From assembly GCA_028042835.1 (NCBI GenBank), contig JAOFOL010000004.1, positions 1 through 64,000 of the forward strand: 64,000 nt of DNA. Reading direction: 5' to 3'. How positions within the stretch are numbered: the stretch's first letter is position 1; each line of letters begins with the position of its first letter. Shown piece after piece: positions 18,475 through 26,918 of this stretch. The translations under genes were made by a program, and so were the position numbers. The notes below the pieces were generated by a model. The model was given only the letters and a program-made list of their open reading frames with translations, was not told the origin of the DNA and ran no database searches. This DNA comes from Opitutales bacterium. GTDB taxonomy: Bacteria > Verrucomicrobiota > Verrucomicrobiia > Opitutales > Seribacteraceae.

Positions 18475-18600
18475 ATGCCAGATTTCAAATCATTCGATTC
18501 CACAAAGAACATGAGCTTTATGCAAAAGCTTTTGGCTCTCGCCACAGGGGTGAGCTTGGCGGTGCTATCAGTCTTATTCTTGGGAATTATTAGTCTTTAA
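18475..18600 (+). CDS. Small single-helix membrane peptide (not in ORF track)
   Basis: The ORF is 41 codons plus stop, too short for the ORF track. A perfect AGGAGG sits five bases before the ATG, and a weak promoter lies upstream. The peptide has a polar start (MPDFKSFDSTKNMSFMQK) and a hydrophobic helix (LLALATGVSLAVLSVLFLGI) ending close to the C-terminus. Such tail-anchored peptides are common as regulators or subunits of membrane complexes, but I do not recognise this one. The strong ribosome binding site is the main reason to believe it is translated. Confidence 0.55.
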   Translation: MPDFKSFDSTKNMSFMQKLLALATGVSLAVLSVLFLGIISL

Positions 18601-18698
18601 GTACTCAGCGTCGCAATTATTCGACGGGTCGACGACCATTTCAATATCTTTTGATCTGTTGACATAGGTTCCATTTCCACTTTTCATCTTCCCAAGAA

Positions 18699-19256
18699 GT
18701 GGATTGTTTTTTGGTCACTCTTTTTCCGTTATCACTTATCGGATCATCCATTATTCCTTACAGCGGAAAAACTTCGAAGAATGGAGTTAACTTCCACGGA
18801 GAAGCTTCATTCAAATTTGCCATCCAGGGAACGAACGCCCTGTCTCCGAAAATCTTTGCCTCCGACCAAACTCTTTATCTGTATGTCCGGGTTGACCTAG
18901 TTGATAAAAAAGGATGGCGGGAAATATCCCCGGATCAACCGATCCATTCCACACCCCATTCTCTGGTTTCTGATTATGCGAAAATTGCCGGAGCGGTTAC
19001 TCCCGGTTCCATCTCTTCCAAAATGCTTTAGGATAAGGTAAAGACGGAGATCAACAAACCCATTGCTCAGGGTGCGATCACGACCGCCCTGTTGAATGAT
19101 CAGATTCTTAAATATTTGAAGCCCGAAATTACCCACAACCCACAGGCACCAGGTTTGATCTTTGGCGGGCAGACCGTTACCCCGCGTCTGCGTCCCCCGA
19201 GCCACGATGAATTGCCGCGTCCCTCGCTCCGCTCCCTCCTCGCAATGACAAAATGA
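18699..19256 (+). pseudogene. Decayed N-terminal relic of a Kelch/LamG-type surface protein
   Basis: The frame reads through one in-frame TAG (19029-19031) and then continues to 19256. Before the stop, IPYSGKTSKNGVNFHGEASF and ISPDQPIHSTPHSLVSDYAK match the N-terminal domain of the intact 899-aa protein at 32783-35482 (LNYAGQVAVNGEAFDGNGLF, LSPDRPFASVPYAFNSESAK). After the stop, KVKTEINKPI and ILKYLKPEITHNPQA match its KIKADI-like and ILKYLKPEITSQPQA segments. The Kelch, most of the Ig and the LamG parts are gone, and the frame ends in a dispersed repeat. It is a dead paralogue with a nonsense codon and large internal deletions. Confidence 0.75.
19202..19253 (-). repeat. Dispersed TTGTCATTGCGAGG-type palindromic repeat, copy 1
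   Basis: Read on the minus strand this is TTGTCATTGCGAGGAGGGAG, then GCGGAGCGAGGGACGCGGCA and ATTCATCGTGGC. It is the familiar bacterial intergenic repeat of the TCATTGCGAGGAGCGAAGCGACGCGGCAATC type. It lies directly after the homology of the surface-protein relic, as if it marks the break. A short inverted remnant, TTGTCATCGCGATGAC, follows at 19301-19316. Confidence 0.65.
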
Positions 19257-19300
19257 GAACTCCAACCTCTTTATTCCCTTCTTGGTAAAACCACCACACC

Positions 19301-19316
19301 TTGTCATCGCGATGAC
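19301..19316 (+). repeat. Short remnant of the TTGTCATCGCGA repeat
   Basis: TTGTCATCGCGATGAC contains the perfect 14-bp palindrome GTCATCG/CGATGAC and shares its first 12 bases with the repeat copy at 53680. It is inverted relative to copy 1, about 48 bp away. It lies 120 bp upstream of typA. Confidence 0.45.
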
Positions 19317-19434
19317 TAAATAAGTAGCATCCTTTGACTCCTCCAGTAAGAGAATCGCATCCCTTTCAAATAAAAAGAGAAAGCAAGTCTTGTAAGAAGG
19401 GCAAAGGGTCGATAGTTTCGCAAATTTTTATTTC

Positions 19435-21261
19435 ATGAATTCTCTTACCCCCGACCGCATTCGAAACTTAGCCATCATCGCACATGTTGATCATGGCAAG
19501 ACCACCCTAGTTGATCAGTTGCTTCGGCACTCTGGTTCCTTTCGCGAAAATCAAGCTCTGGATGAACGGGCCATGGATTCCATGGCTCAGGAAAGGGAGC
19601 GTGGAATTACCATTAAGGCAAAGAATACATCTGTTCGCTGGGGAGAGTATCTGATTAATATTGTGGATACTCCTGGCCATGCTGATTTCGGCGGTGAGGT
19701 TGAACGAGTAATGAAGATGGTAGACGGAGTTATGCTTGTCGTTGATGCTTATGAAGGACCACAGGCACAGACCCGATTTGTGCTTCAGAAGGCTTTGGCT
19801 GCCGGTTTAAATCCAGTGGTATTTGTAAACAAAATCGATCGGCCTAATGCCAGACCTGCAGAAATGCAGGACTCTGTTTTGGAACTATTTTTAGAATTGG
19901 AAGCCAAAGAAGATCAATTTGATGCACCATTTTTGTACGGTAGTGCTAAGGAGGGCTTCGCAAAAGCTAATCTTGAAGATGAGAGTTCTGATATGGAGCC
20001 TTTATTTGAGGCTATTGTAAAATCTGTACCACCACCCACGATCGAGGATTCAGATGATTTTCGCATGCTTGTATCAAATGTTGATTGGTCTGATTATGTG
20101 GGCCGAATTGGGATTGGGAAAGTTCTCTCTGGATGTGTTAGGGTAGGGGATCCTATTTGGAGATTACGAAAGGACATAAAACCTGTAAGGGGAAAAGTAT
20201 CAAAGGTTTTTGAATACTCAGCATTGGCTACTCAAGATGCGACCGAGGGAATTGCAGGAAATATCGTCGGTATTGCCGGACTGGAAGAGTTGGATATTGG
20301 GGAAACCCTGGCCAGTTCGGAAGAGGCGGAAACTTTACCTTTTGTTGAAATCGACCCACCTACAGTTTCGATGACCTTTTCCGTGAATGATGGTCCCATG
20401 GCCGGAAGAGAGGGAGATCGTGTTACCTCCCGCGAAATTCGTGAAAGACTGGTACGAGAGGCTCGAACAAATATTTCCATTAAATTTGAGGACACCGGAG
20501 AATCTACCGAGTTTAAGGTAAACGCACGGGGTGCGATGCAGGTTGCAGTTGTGGTTGAAGAAATGAGACGTGAAGGCTTTGAAGTTCTCGTCAGTCGCCC
20601 AACTGTAATTAAGCAAGAAATTGATGGTCGTTCACACGAACCATTTGAAACTGTTTATTTAGAAGTACCGGATGAAGCGGTCGGTGGATGTATGCAATCA
20701 ATGGCTAATCGTAAGGGAATCGTTGAATCCATTTCAGCAAACCGAGGAAGAACTCAATTAGAGGCGACCATTCCAACCCGAGGGCTGATTGGGTTTGAAT
20801 TTGAATTATTGAACCTTACGAGTGGTGAAGGAATCATGTCTCACCTTTTCAAGGAGTATCGTCCTGATTCAGGCGATATCCGTACGCGGCGGACTGGAAC
20901 CTTGGTATCGATGGAAAAAGGGGAGTCGATGACCTATGCCCTCCGTAACATTGAGACCCGGGGCAAACTTTTTGTGGGACCGGGCGAAGAAGTTTATGAA
21001 GGTATGATCGTTGGAGAGAACCCAAGAACAGAAGATTTGCCTGTTAATCCAACTAAGGCCAAGCATGTAACCAACCACCGAGCGGCAGGTAGTGATAAGA
21101 CCGATGCCTTAACTCCAGCCATTAAGTTTTCCTTGGAACGTGCGATTGAATACATTGCTCCCGATGAACTCGTTGAGGTGACACCAAAAGGAATCCGTTT
21201 GCGAAAGAGAATTTTAGATTTTAACGAACGTAAAAGAGAATCCAAGCGGGTTACTTCATAA
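19435..21261 (+). CDS. typA: Translational GTPase TypA/BipA
   Basis: TypA/BipA, 608 aa, a ribosome-associated translational GTPase used in 50S assembly and stress adaptation. Motifs are G1 [17 protein letters not shown]2 around [12 protein letters not shown]3 [17 protein letters not shown] and G4 [11 protein letters not shown], followed by domain II, an EF-G-like domain ([19 protein letters not shown]) and the TypA-specific C-terminal domain ending in [16 protein letters not shown]. Length is normal. It stands alone, preceded by a gap holding repeat remnants. Confidence 0.97.
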   Translation: MNSLTPDRIRNLAIIAHVDHGKTTLVDQLLRHSGSFRENQALDERAMDSMAQERERGITIKAKNTSVRWGEYLINIVDTPGHADFGGEVERVMKMVDGVMLVVDAYEGPQAQTRFVLQKALAAGLNPVVFVNKIDRPNARPAEMQDSVLELFLELEAKEDQFDAPFLYGSAKEGFAKANLEDESSDMEPLFEAIVKSVPPPTIEDSDDFRMLVSNVDWSDYVGRIGIGKVLSGCVRVGDPIWRLRKDIKPVRGKVSKVFEYSALATQDATEGIAGNIVGIAGLEELDIGETLASSEEAETLPFVEIDPPTVSMTFSVNDGPMAGREGDRVTSREIRERLVREARTNISIKFEDTGESTEFKVNARGAMQVAVVVEEMRREGFEVLVSRPTVIKQEIDGRSHEPFETVYLEVPDEAVGGCMQSMANRKGIVESISANRGRTQLEATIPTRGLIGFEFELLNLTSGEGIMSHLFKEYRPDSGDIRTRRTGTLVSMEKGESMTYALRNIETRGKLFVGPGEEVYEGMIVGENPRTEDLPVNPTKAKHVTNHRAAGSDKTDALTPAIKFSLERAIEYIAPDELVEVTPKGIRLRKRILDFNERKRESKRVTS

Positions 21262-21284
21262 GCGAGATTGCCTGCTTGCGTGCC

Positions 21285-21303
21285 ATCTATTCGAAGAATA
21301 GAT
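21285..21303 (+). other. Small hairpin before the lipoprotein gene
   Basis: ATCTATTC-GAA-GAATAGAT is a perfect 8-bp stem with a 3-nt loop, lying 24 bp after the typA stop and 8 bp before the preferred lipoprotein start. There is no T-run, so it is more likely an mRNA structure affecting initiation than a terminator. Confidence 0.35.
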
Positions 21304-21311
21304 ATCAAATA

Positions 21312-21737
21312 ATGAAACCATGGTTTAACTTCTTATTGTTGACGATTCTTGTACTCTCTGGTTGTGGAGTCGGGGGATTGTATGGACCTGCTTATTACGA
21401 TGAAACGAATCTAGGTGATGGTTTAAAACGGGTTACCTTTAAAGGTGGAGACCATCCGGCGACTGGTGACCTTTGCCTTCTTCGTTGTGCTGAAGTTACA
21501 CGGGAAGAAGGATTTGCATTTTTCGAGGTGGTGGATTCAGAATCAGGCAGTTCTCTTAGGCATACGGGCGTGGCCTATCCTTTTCATCGCCATTACCATT
21601 TGGATGAGCCTTTTGTTGATGATATACCTTTTGTAACCAAGACGATTCGTATGCTTAAACAAAAACCTGAGGATGATTTCGCTTACCATGCGATAGAAGT
21701 GGAAAGATCCATGCGGAGTAAATATGAAATCGAGTGA
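21312..21737 (+). CDS. Lipoprotein of the CC0125/CC1285 type
   Basis: The product is about 141 aa from the ATG at 21312 (MKPWFNFLLLTILVLSGCGVGG), which gives a signal peptide with an LSGC lipobox. The upstream extension in the ORF track adds only unrelated residues. The DGLKRVTFKGGDHPATGDLC stretch, then LLRCAEVTREEGFAFFEVVD, matches the pattern of small lipoproteins annotated CC0125/CC1285 (GxRVxFxGN, ALLRAAELxxExGYDxFxVVD). Their function is unknown; some are envelope-stress related. It lies between typA and hflK, perhaps in one transcript with hflKC. Confidence 0.65.
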   Translation: MKPWFNFLLLTILVLSGCGVGGLYGPAYYDETNLGDGLKRVTFKGGDHPATGDLCLLRCAEVTREEGFAFFEVVDSESGSSLRHTGVAYPFHRHYHLDEPFVDDIPFVTKTIRMLKQKPEDDFAYHAIEVERSMRSKYEIE

Positions 21738-21786
21738 AGTCGCTACTTGTTGACCTTCCCTGCGGTTTCGGATTTAATGAATTTGT

Positions 21787-22767
21787 ATGAGTCAACAGAT
21801 TGAAGTTAATATACCCGACCTTTTTAGAAAAGGATTTATCCTTTGGATATTAGTCGGGATCATCGCGGTGGTTGGTTTCATAACCTCCATGTACACCGTT
21901 CAAGCTGAATCTGAGGGTGTCGTCCTCAGATTTGGGAAATATTTAAAGACGGTCGACCCAGGTTTGCAGTTCAAGTTACCCTTTGGGATCGACGATGTGT
22001 ATGTTTTACCAGTAAGACGCCAGCTCAAACAAGAGTACGGCTACGGGACACCGGGTGGATCTAATGATAATCAATTCTCTGAGAGTCGCACTCGAAATCG
22101 CGAGAAAAGTATGGTAACAGGAGATCTGAACGCTGCTGAGGTTGAATGGGTCGTGCAGTTTCGCATTGTCGATGCCAGAAACTATCTTTTCAAGGTAATG
22201 GACCCGCAAGGGACTCTCCGATATGTTTCCGAATCAGTTATGCGCACGGTGGTCGGGGATCGAACAGTTGACGAAGTCATAACCATTGGAAGACAAGAAA
22301 TTGAAGAGGAAGCTAGAGATCGTTTAGATGCCTTGGTCAAGAAATATGAACTTGGTATCGGAATCGACCAAATTCAGTTGCAGAATGTTAATCCACCACC
22401 ACCAGTTCAGGCATCCTTTAACGAAGTAAACCAGGCTCAGCAGGAACGTGAACGGATGATCAATGAGGCTAATGGTGAATATAATCAGGAAGTTCCTCGT
22501 TCCGGAGGTGTTGCAGACCAAAAAATTCGGGCAGCAGAAGGCTATGCTCTTAAGCGGGTAAATGAGGCACTTGGTGATGTGGCCCGATTCAATTCGATGT
22601 TTGGTGAGTACAAAAAAGCTCCTGAAGTCACCAAAACCCGACTTTATTGGGAATCGATGAAGGAAGTTGTTCCGAAAATGGGAAAAAAGATAATTTTGGA
22701 TGAGGATGCCAGTCAAGTCCTTCCATTTCTTCAATTAAACCAAGACGGAAGTGGAGGTGTTCGATGA
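21787..22767 (+). CDS. hflK: HflK, SPFH/band 7 membrane protease regulator
   Basis: HflK, 326 aa, the partner of HflC in a cage-like inner-membrane complex around FtsH. It has one N-terminal membrane segment (ILWILVGIIAVVGFITSMY), then a periplasmic SPFH domain beginning TVQAESEGVVLRFGKYLKTVDPGL. The VQLQNVNPPPPVQ-like IDQIQLQNVNPPPPVQASF hinge is a hallmark of HflK, followed by a coiled-coil C-terminal half. It is shorter than E. coli HflK because it lacks the Gly-rich cytoplasmic N-tail. The stop overlaps the hflC ATG by 4 nt. Confidence 0.93.
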   Translation: MSQQIEVNIPDLFRKGFILWILVGIIAVVGFITSMYTVQAESEGVVLRFGKYLKTVDPGLQFKLPFGIDDVYVLPVRRQLKQEYGYGTPGGSNDNQFSESRTRNREKSMVTGDLNAAEVEWVVQFRIVDARNYLFKVMDPQGTLRYVSESVMRTVVGDRTVDEVITIGRQEIEEEARDRLDALVKKYELGIGIDQIQLQNVNPPPPVQASFNEVNQAQQERERMINEANGEYNQEVPRSGGVADQKIRAAEGYALKRVNEALGDVARFNSMFGEYKKAPEVTKTRLYWESMKEVVPKMGKKIILDEDASQVLPFLQLNQDGSGGVR

Positions 22768-23780
22768 AGGCTTTACTTACTGTCATTCCAATCATTGTAA
22801 TTTTAGCATCCTTCGGGATCTACATTTCTACCTATGTGGTGGAAGAGACCGATCAAGTTATTATCACTCAATTTGGCGAGCCTGTGGGTGAGCCAGTAAC
22901 CGAAGCGGGGTTGCACTTCAAGATACCTTTTATTCAGGAGATCAACCGTATTGAAAAGAGATTTCTTCCTTGGAACGGTCCCTCCAATGAGATGTCAACA
23001 AAAGATAAGACTTACTTGGTTATAGATACCTTTGCTCGCTGGCGTATCAGTGATGCAATGCTTTACTTTGAGAGTTTACGAGATGAAAGGAGTGCTTTGT
23101 CGCGTCTGGATGATATTCTTGGTAGTGCTACGAGAAATGCGGTTGCGAAGCATGAATTGATTGAAATCGTTAGAACTAATAAGGATCGTATTGCTCAAAC
23201 CGATGAAGCTCTAGTTCAAGGCATTGGGAAAGTTGGAACTTTGTATTCCATCAAGATCGGTCGAGAAAAAGTTGAACAGGAAATATTCGAAAATGCCGCC
23301 AGCAAATTATCAGGTTTTGGCATTGAACTTCTGGACATACGATTCAAGCGCATAAATTACAACGAAACCGTCCGCCGGAGAATCTACGAGCGTATGGTAA
23401 GTGAGCGTCAGCAAATTGCGGCCCGTTTCCGATCCGAGGGTGCTGGAGAAGCGGCAAAGATCATCGGTATGAAGGAGCGTGACTTACAGGAGATTGAGTC
23501 AGAATCTTACAAGACGGTTCAGGAAATCTATGGAGAAGCGGATGCAAAGGCATCTGCAATCTACGCTGAAGCGTACGATCAAGGCCCGGAAACCTCTGAG
23601 TTCTATGGTTTTCTCAAAACCCTGGAAAGCTACAAACAAATTCTAAGCAAGGATACATCTTTGATCTTATCGACCGATTCTCCATTATTTCGGTTATTTA
23701 AATCGTTTACTGCCCAGCCGGTTTCATCTTCGGACTCCAGTAAGAGAAAAGCGGAGACACCTGCTTCGGTTGCTGAATAA
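22764..23780 (+). CDS. hflC: HflC, SPFH/band 7 membrane protease regulator
   Basis: HflC, 338 aa. It has an N-terminal membrane helix (LLTVIPIIVILASFGIYIS), a VVEETDQVIITQFGEPVGEP start of the SPFH domain, GLHFKIPFIQEINRIEKRF, and the RINYNETVRRRIYERMVSERQQIA stretch that identifies the HflC branch. The C-terminus includes FYGFLKTLESYKQIL, also typical. With HflK it would restrict FtsH proteolysis of membrane proteins. It is translationally coupled to hflK and ends tail-to-tail with the Nudix gene. Confidence 0.95.
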   Translation: MKALLTVIPIIVILASFGIYISTYVVEETDQVIITQFGEPVGEPVTEAGLHFKIPFIQEINRIEKRFLPWNGPSNEMSTKDKTYLVIDTFARWRISDAMLYFESLRDERSALSRLDDILGSATRNAVAKHELIEIVRTNKDRIAQTDEALVQGIGKVGTLYSIKIGREKVEQEIFENAASKLSGFGIELLDIRFKRINYNETVRRRIYERMVSERQQIAARFRSEGAGEAAKIIGMKERDLQEIESESYKTVQEIYGEADAKASAIYAEAYDQGPETSEFYGFLKTLESYKQILSKDTSLILSTDSPLFRLFKSFTAQPVSSSDSSKRKAETPASVAE

Positions 23781-23789
23781 GTTAAATAC

Positions 23790-24242
23790 TTAGCCTGCTG
23801 ATTGCTTGGCAAATAAGTGGTCGGTTAGGGTGGGTAGCCATGGTACGACTTGATAATTAGAAAATTCTTTTGGCGATATCCATCTGCACTCATCGTGTTC
23901 CCAGTCTAGAGTGATTTTTTTGGTATTGGTTTCGACTAGAAACCAGTGAGTTTCGAAAATTACATCGTTTGCTTCTGGATAGAAAGGACCCGCGTAAGTT
24001 GTTTTGGTCATGACCCTTTCTGGGAGTTGAGTTTCTTCAAATACTTCCCGGTATGCAGTCTGCTGCGGATCTTCTCCTGGTTCAAGATATCCGGAAATAC
24101 AAGACCAATAGCCTTGGAAACTGCCCACATGTTTCGACCTCTTTAAAATGAGGATTTCCTTTCCATGCTTGAGAAGGCAACTGATTACAGGTCTAATTTT
24201 CTTACTTGATAATCTAGGGGGGGATGATGGGGGCAGGCTCAT
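23790..24242 (-). CDS. Nudix hydrolase
   Basis: The product is 150 aa. The Nudix box runs from Gly51 to Leu73 (GYLEPGEDPQQTAYREVFEE then TQL), fitting GX5EX7REUXEEXGU except that Gln replaces the last Gly. All metal-binding Glu residues are present. The fold begins RPVISCLLKHGKEILILKRS. Substrates of the family are nucleoside diphosphate derivatives; this one cannot be assigned, and the KRSKHVGSFQGYWSCISGYLE form resembles general sanitising or NUDIX-type pyrophosphatases. It is convergent with hflC, 9 bp apart. Confidence 0.85.
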   Translation of the reverse strand: MSLPPSSPPRLSSKKIRPVISCLLKHGKEILILKRSKHVGSFQGYWSCISGYLEPGEDPQQTAYREVFEETQLPERVMTKTTYAGPFYPEANDVIFETHWFLVETNTKKITLDWEHDECRWISPKEFSNYQVVPWLPTLTDHLFAKQSAG

Positions 24243-24365
24243 GAATTAATTATAGTGCCTTAGGAAAGTGGGAGACAAACCAAAGCGTATTGGGCCAATG
24301 GTTTTTTTCGTGACGATGGAATTTCCTTTTGGGTGCAAAGTAGTAGTCTTCATCTTAAACCAATT

Positions 24366-24375
24366 CCCCCCCCCC
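24366..24375. repeat. Ten-base poly-C tract
   Basis: An uninterrupted run of ten C lies 124-133 bp upstream of the Nudix start, between that gene and the DUF3253-like fragment. Such tracts are prone to slippage and sequencing error. I see no gene whose frame it would switch. Confidence 0.6.
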
Positions 24376-24404
24376 TCGTTTCTAGTCGTATCGATCAAGT
24401 ATCG

Positions 24405-24521
24405 CTAGTTATTTGGATTAAACTGACGGGCAACCTCGGAGGGGAAAAAGTCTTCCCGAGACCCCCACTTGCGGGTTAATTCCATAAACTGGGTACGGAT
24501 GATTTCATTCTTCGTTTGCAA
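24405..24521 (-). pseudogene. Short DUF3253-like coding remnant (not in ORF track)
   Basis: A 38-codon minus-strand frame ends at TAG 24405-24407 and reads IIRTQFMELTRKWGSREDFF followed by PSEVARQFNPNN. The GSREDFFPSEVAR pattern resembles the first third of DUF3253 proteins (RG....CPSEVAR). The rest of the domain is missing and no good ribosome binding site precedes it, so it looks like a truncated remnant rather than a functional peptide. Confidence 0.35.
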
Positions 24522-24532
24522 ATTGATTTCTT

Positions 24533-25708
24533 TTGTTCGATCGGTGTTGTATAGTAGGAGTTAAAATAATTCTAACAAATTTGGATGTGAATACTTTGGC
24601 ACTTGTAAATCAATTACCGGACTGGATGAACCATCAAGTCGTTGCAGGAAATAGTTGGGGGCAAATCTTACTCTTTTTTGTCTGCGTTTTCGTGGTCTGG
24701 GTGATTGCCCGGATCATAAAAGCCTGGACCCATAAACTTTCCGATTCATCGAGAGAGAGTTCCACCCGGAAAGTCTTCCTGAATTCCCTGGGGAAATCTT
24801 TGCCACTGCTCGGAGTATGGGCCGGGATCAAAATCGGAGTTTATTTTATTTATCTTGGGGAGATGGGTGGCTTGGCTGAAACGGTGGTTTTCACCGGGTT
24901 GGAAGTATTGCTGGTAGTGGCGGTAGCTTTACTCGTTTATTATTTAGTGGAAGTCCCTAGTTCTTGGCTTACTCGTCAGACTGAAAAGACGGAAAGTAAA
25001 TTTGATGATATGCTCGTTCCGATTGTCAGGAAGAGTCTGCGGGTTACGGTGGTTCTGTTTGCGGTGGTGAGTATTGCCCAGTCGCTAAGTGATAAACCGA
25101 TAAGTGCCCTGATTGCCGGTCTGGGTCTCGGTGGTTTGGCTTTCGCCTTGGCGGCTCAGGATACCATCAAAAATCTTTTTGGTTCCCTGGTCATTTTTTC
25201 AGACAAGCCTTTCGGGTTGGGTGACCGTATTAATTATGATGGGCATGATGGCACAATCGAGGAAGTGGGCTTACGCTCGACCCGACTGCGTCGGTTGGAT
25301 GGTCATCAGGTCACGATTCCCAATGGGGAGTTAGCCAATAAATCGATTCACAATATTGCCAAACGGCCCTTCATTCGACGAATTTTTACGATTGGGGTGA
25401 CCTATGATACTTCTCCCGAAAAAGTAAAGGAAGCGAAGGCAATCCTGGAAGACATTCTCAAGGATCATGAGGGATTGGATCCGAAAGGTGAACTGCTCCC
25501 TCGGGTTTACTTTAGTGATTTTTCTGCCTCATCCCTCGATTTTAAATGTATGTACTGGTATCATCCACCTGCATACTGGGATTACATGGACTTCAGCGAA
25601 CGGGTGAATATGGAAATTCTGCAAAGATTTAATGAAGCGGGGATTGAATTTGCCTTTCCGACGCAGACTATTCACTTGGCGAAGGAAGAAAGTTCCTCAA
25701 ACTCTTAA
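24533..25708 (+). CDS. MscS family mechanosensitive channel
   Basis: The product is 391 aa at most. Several membrane helices in the first 180 residues are followed by the pore-lining TM3 (ALIAGLGLGGLAFALAAQDT, then IKNLFGS) with the alternating Gly/Ala pattern of MscS, then the beta domain (DRINYDGHDGTIEEVGLRST) and the IPNGELANKSIHN segment. It would act as an osmotic safety valve in the inner membrane. The start is uncertain: the track uses a TTG at 24533, other in-frame candidates are TTG 24581 and GTG 24587, and none is well spaced from AGGAG (24556-24560). It lies 5 bp before a DUF3147 gene, so the two are probably co-transcribed. Confidence 0.9.
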   Translation: MFDRCCIVGVKIILTNLDVNTLALVNQLPDWMNHQVVAGNSWGQILLFFVCVFVVWVIARIIKAWTHKLSDSSRESSTRKVFLNSLGKSLPLLGVWAGIKIGVYFIYLGEMGGLAETVVFTGLEVLLVVAVALLVYYLVEVPSSWLTRQTEKTESKFDDMLVPIVRKSLRVTVVLFAVVSIAQSLSDKPISALIAGLGLGGLAFALAAQDTIKNLFGSLVIFSDKPFGLGDRINYDGHDGTIEEVGLRSTRLRRLDGHQVTIPNGELANKSIHNIAKRPFIRRIFTIGVTYDTSPEKVKEAKAILEDILKDHEGLDPKGELLPRVYFSDFSASSLDFKCMYWYHPPAYWDYMDFSERVNMEILQRFNEAGIEFAFPTQTIHLAKEESSSNS

Positions 25709-25713
25709 ATTAT

Positions 25714-26064
25714 ATGATTTGGTATATCGTCAAACTACTGGTCTCTGCAGGTATTATTGTCCTGATTTCGGAGCTCTCGAAGAAACTTCCATTGCTTGCC
25801 AGCCTGATTGCCTCGTTGCCTCTGGTCTCGGTGCTGGGCATGGTCTGGATGTATGGTGAAAAAGTGGAAACCGAAAAAATTGCCGCCCATGCAGAGGGAA
25901 CTTTTTGGTATGTGCTTCCATCCCTGCCGATGTTTTTAGTGATGCCCTGGATGATGAAGAAAGGAATCTCATTTCCTGCATCTTTAGCAGCTGGGGTTGC
26001 CCTAACCGGGGTGCTTTATTTGCTAATGACTAAAGCGTTGGCCAAGTTTGGGATGAATCTTTAA
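25714..26064 (+). CDS. DUF3147 family membrane protein
   Basis: The product is 116 aa with four predicted hydrophobic helices. The start, MIWYIVKLLVSAGIIVLISE, then LASLIASLPLVSVLGMVWMY, is the DUF3147 pattern (LLGALLASLPLTSLLAMIWLY). Its function is unknown; family members are small inner-membrane proteins. It follows the MscS-type channel by 5 bp and overlaps the convergent cupin gene by 4 nt at its end. Confidence 0.8.
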   Translation: MIWYIVKLLVSAGIIVLISELSKKLPLLASLIASLPLVSVLGMVWMYGEKVETEKIAAHAEGTFWYVLPSLPMFLVMPWMMKKGISFPASLAAGVALTGVLYLLMTKALAKFGMNL

Positions 26065-26438
26065 GCGCTTTCGGTTCCCTCTTCCGGGAACCATTCATCA
26101 GCAGGATCAAAAGTGGGGATGGGAACATTGATTAATTTCAGTTTTCCCACGGCCCGGTGGATGCACCCGGGTTTAATCATTACCGTGATTCCTGGTTTTA
26201 GCTCAAGTCTCTCATCATCAAGCTCAAGGGTTCCTCTTCCTTCCAGCACATGGTAGATTTCGGTCATCTTCTTATGATAATGGGGGCGGCTGTTTTCAGA
26301 AATATCGACAATATGAAAGGATGCGGTGTCATTACCCGGTTCGATAAAAGCCCTCCGAGCCTGACCACAGGGGCAGGGCATGGGCGTTATATTTTTCATG
26401 TCTGCCACTAAATACTTCTTCTTGCCGTTATCATTCAT
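26061..26438 (-). CDS. Single-domain cupin protein
   Basis: The product is 125 aa. A complete metal-binding cupin motif is present: His53, His55 and Glu60 in RPHYHKKMTEIYHVLEGRG, and His94 in KPGCIHRA. A PCPCGQARRAF segment near the N-terminus precedes the barrel. Small cupins of this type act as dioxygenases, isomerases or sugar or ligand sensors, and nothing here tells which. It is transcribed divergently from the DUF423 gene and converges on DUF3147. Confidence 0.8.
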   Translation of the reverse strand: MNDNGKKKYLVADMKNITPMPCPCGQARRAFIEPGNDTASFHIVDISENSRPHYHKKMTEIYHVLEGRGTLELDDERLELKPGITVMIKPGCIHRAVGKLKLINVPIPTFDPADEWFPEEGTESA

Positions 26439-26503
26439 GGAAATAACTTATGAATAATGAATTTATGCGATCAAACCAATAAATCCTCCTGGAATATGGA
26501 AGT

Positions 26504-26914
26504 ATGAAATATCCGAGCCTTGGGATTATTGGTGCATTATTCGTAACCATGGCAATTGGTTTGGGTGCATACGGGGCTCACGGCCTTGATGATGCATTCT
26601 CCCAAAATCCAAGAATGAAAGGGGCATGGGGAAATGCGGTCGATTATCAGATGTTTCATGGCTTGGCCCTGTTTGCTTTGGGAATTGTCAGGATTGATCA
26701 GAAAAAAGCAAAATTATGGATCGTTTCCGGGATTCTTATGTTCCTGGGAGTCATTCTTTTTTGCTTCAGTATTTATGCGTGGGTATTTGGGGGACCGGAG
26801 GGATTGATTAAGATAACCCCTCTTGGCGGATTTTCATTTATCTTCGCTTGGGTCTTGCTTGCGATTCACCAATTCCTCACTCTAAAGAGTAGAAATTTAA
26901 CCAACGATTCATGA
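26504..26914 (+). CDS. DUF423 family membrane protein (YgdD-like)
   Basis: The product is 136 aa with four hydrophobic helices. The LGAYGAHGLDD motif near residue 23, VDYQMFHGLALFALGI, and the C-terminal ITPLGGFSFIFAWVLLAI are the standard DUF423 landmarks. The function is unknown. The next gene starts 4 bp after its stop, suggesting one transcript. Confidence 0.88.
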   Translation: MKYPSLGIIGALFVTMAIGLGAYGAHGLDDAFSQNPRMKGAWGNAVDYQMFHGLALFALGIVRIDQKKAKLWIVSGILMFLGVILFCFSIYAWVFGGPEGLIKITPLGGFSFIFAWVLLAIHQFLTLKSRNLTNDS

Positions 26915-26918
26915 AATA

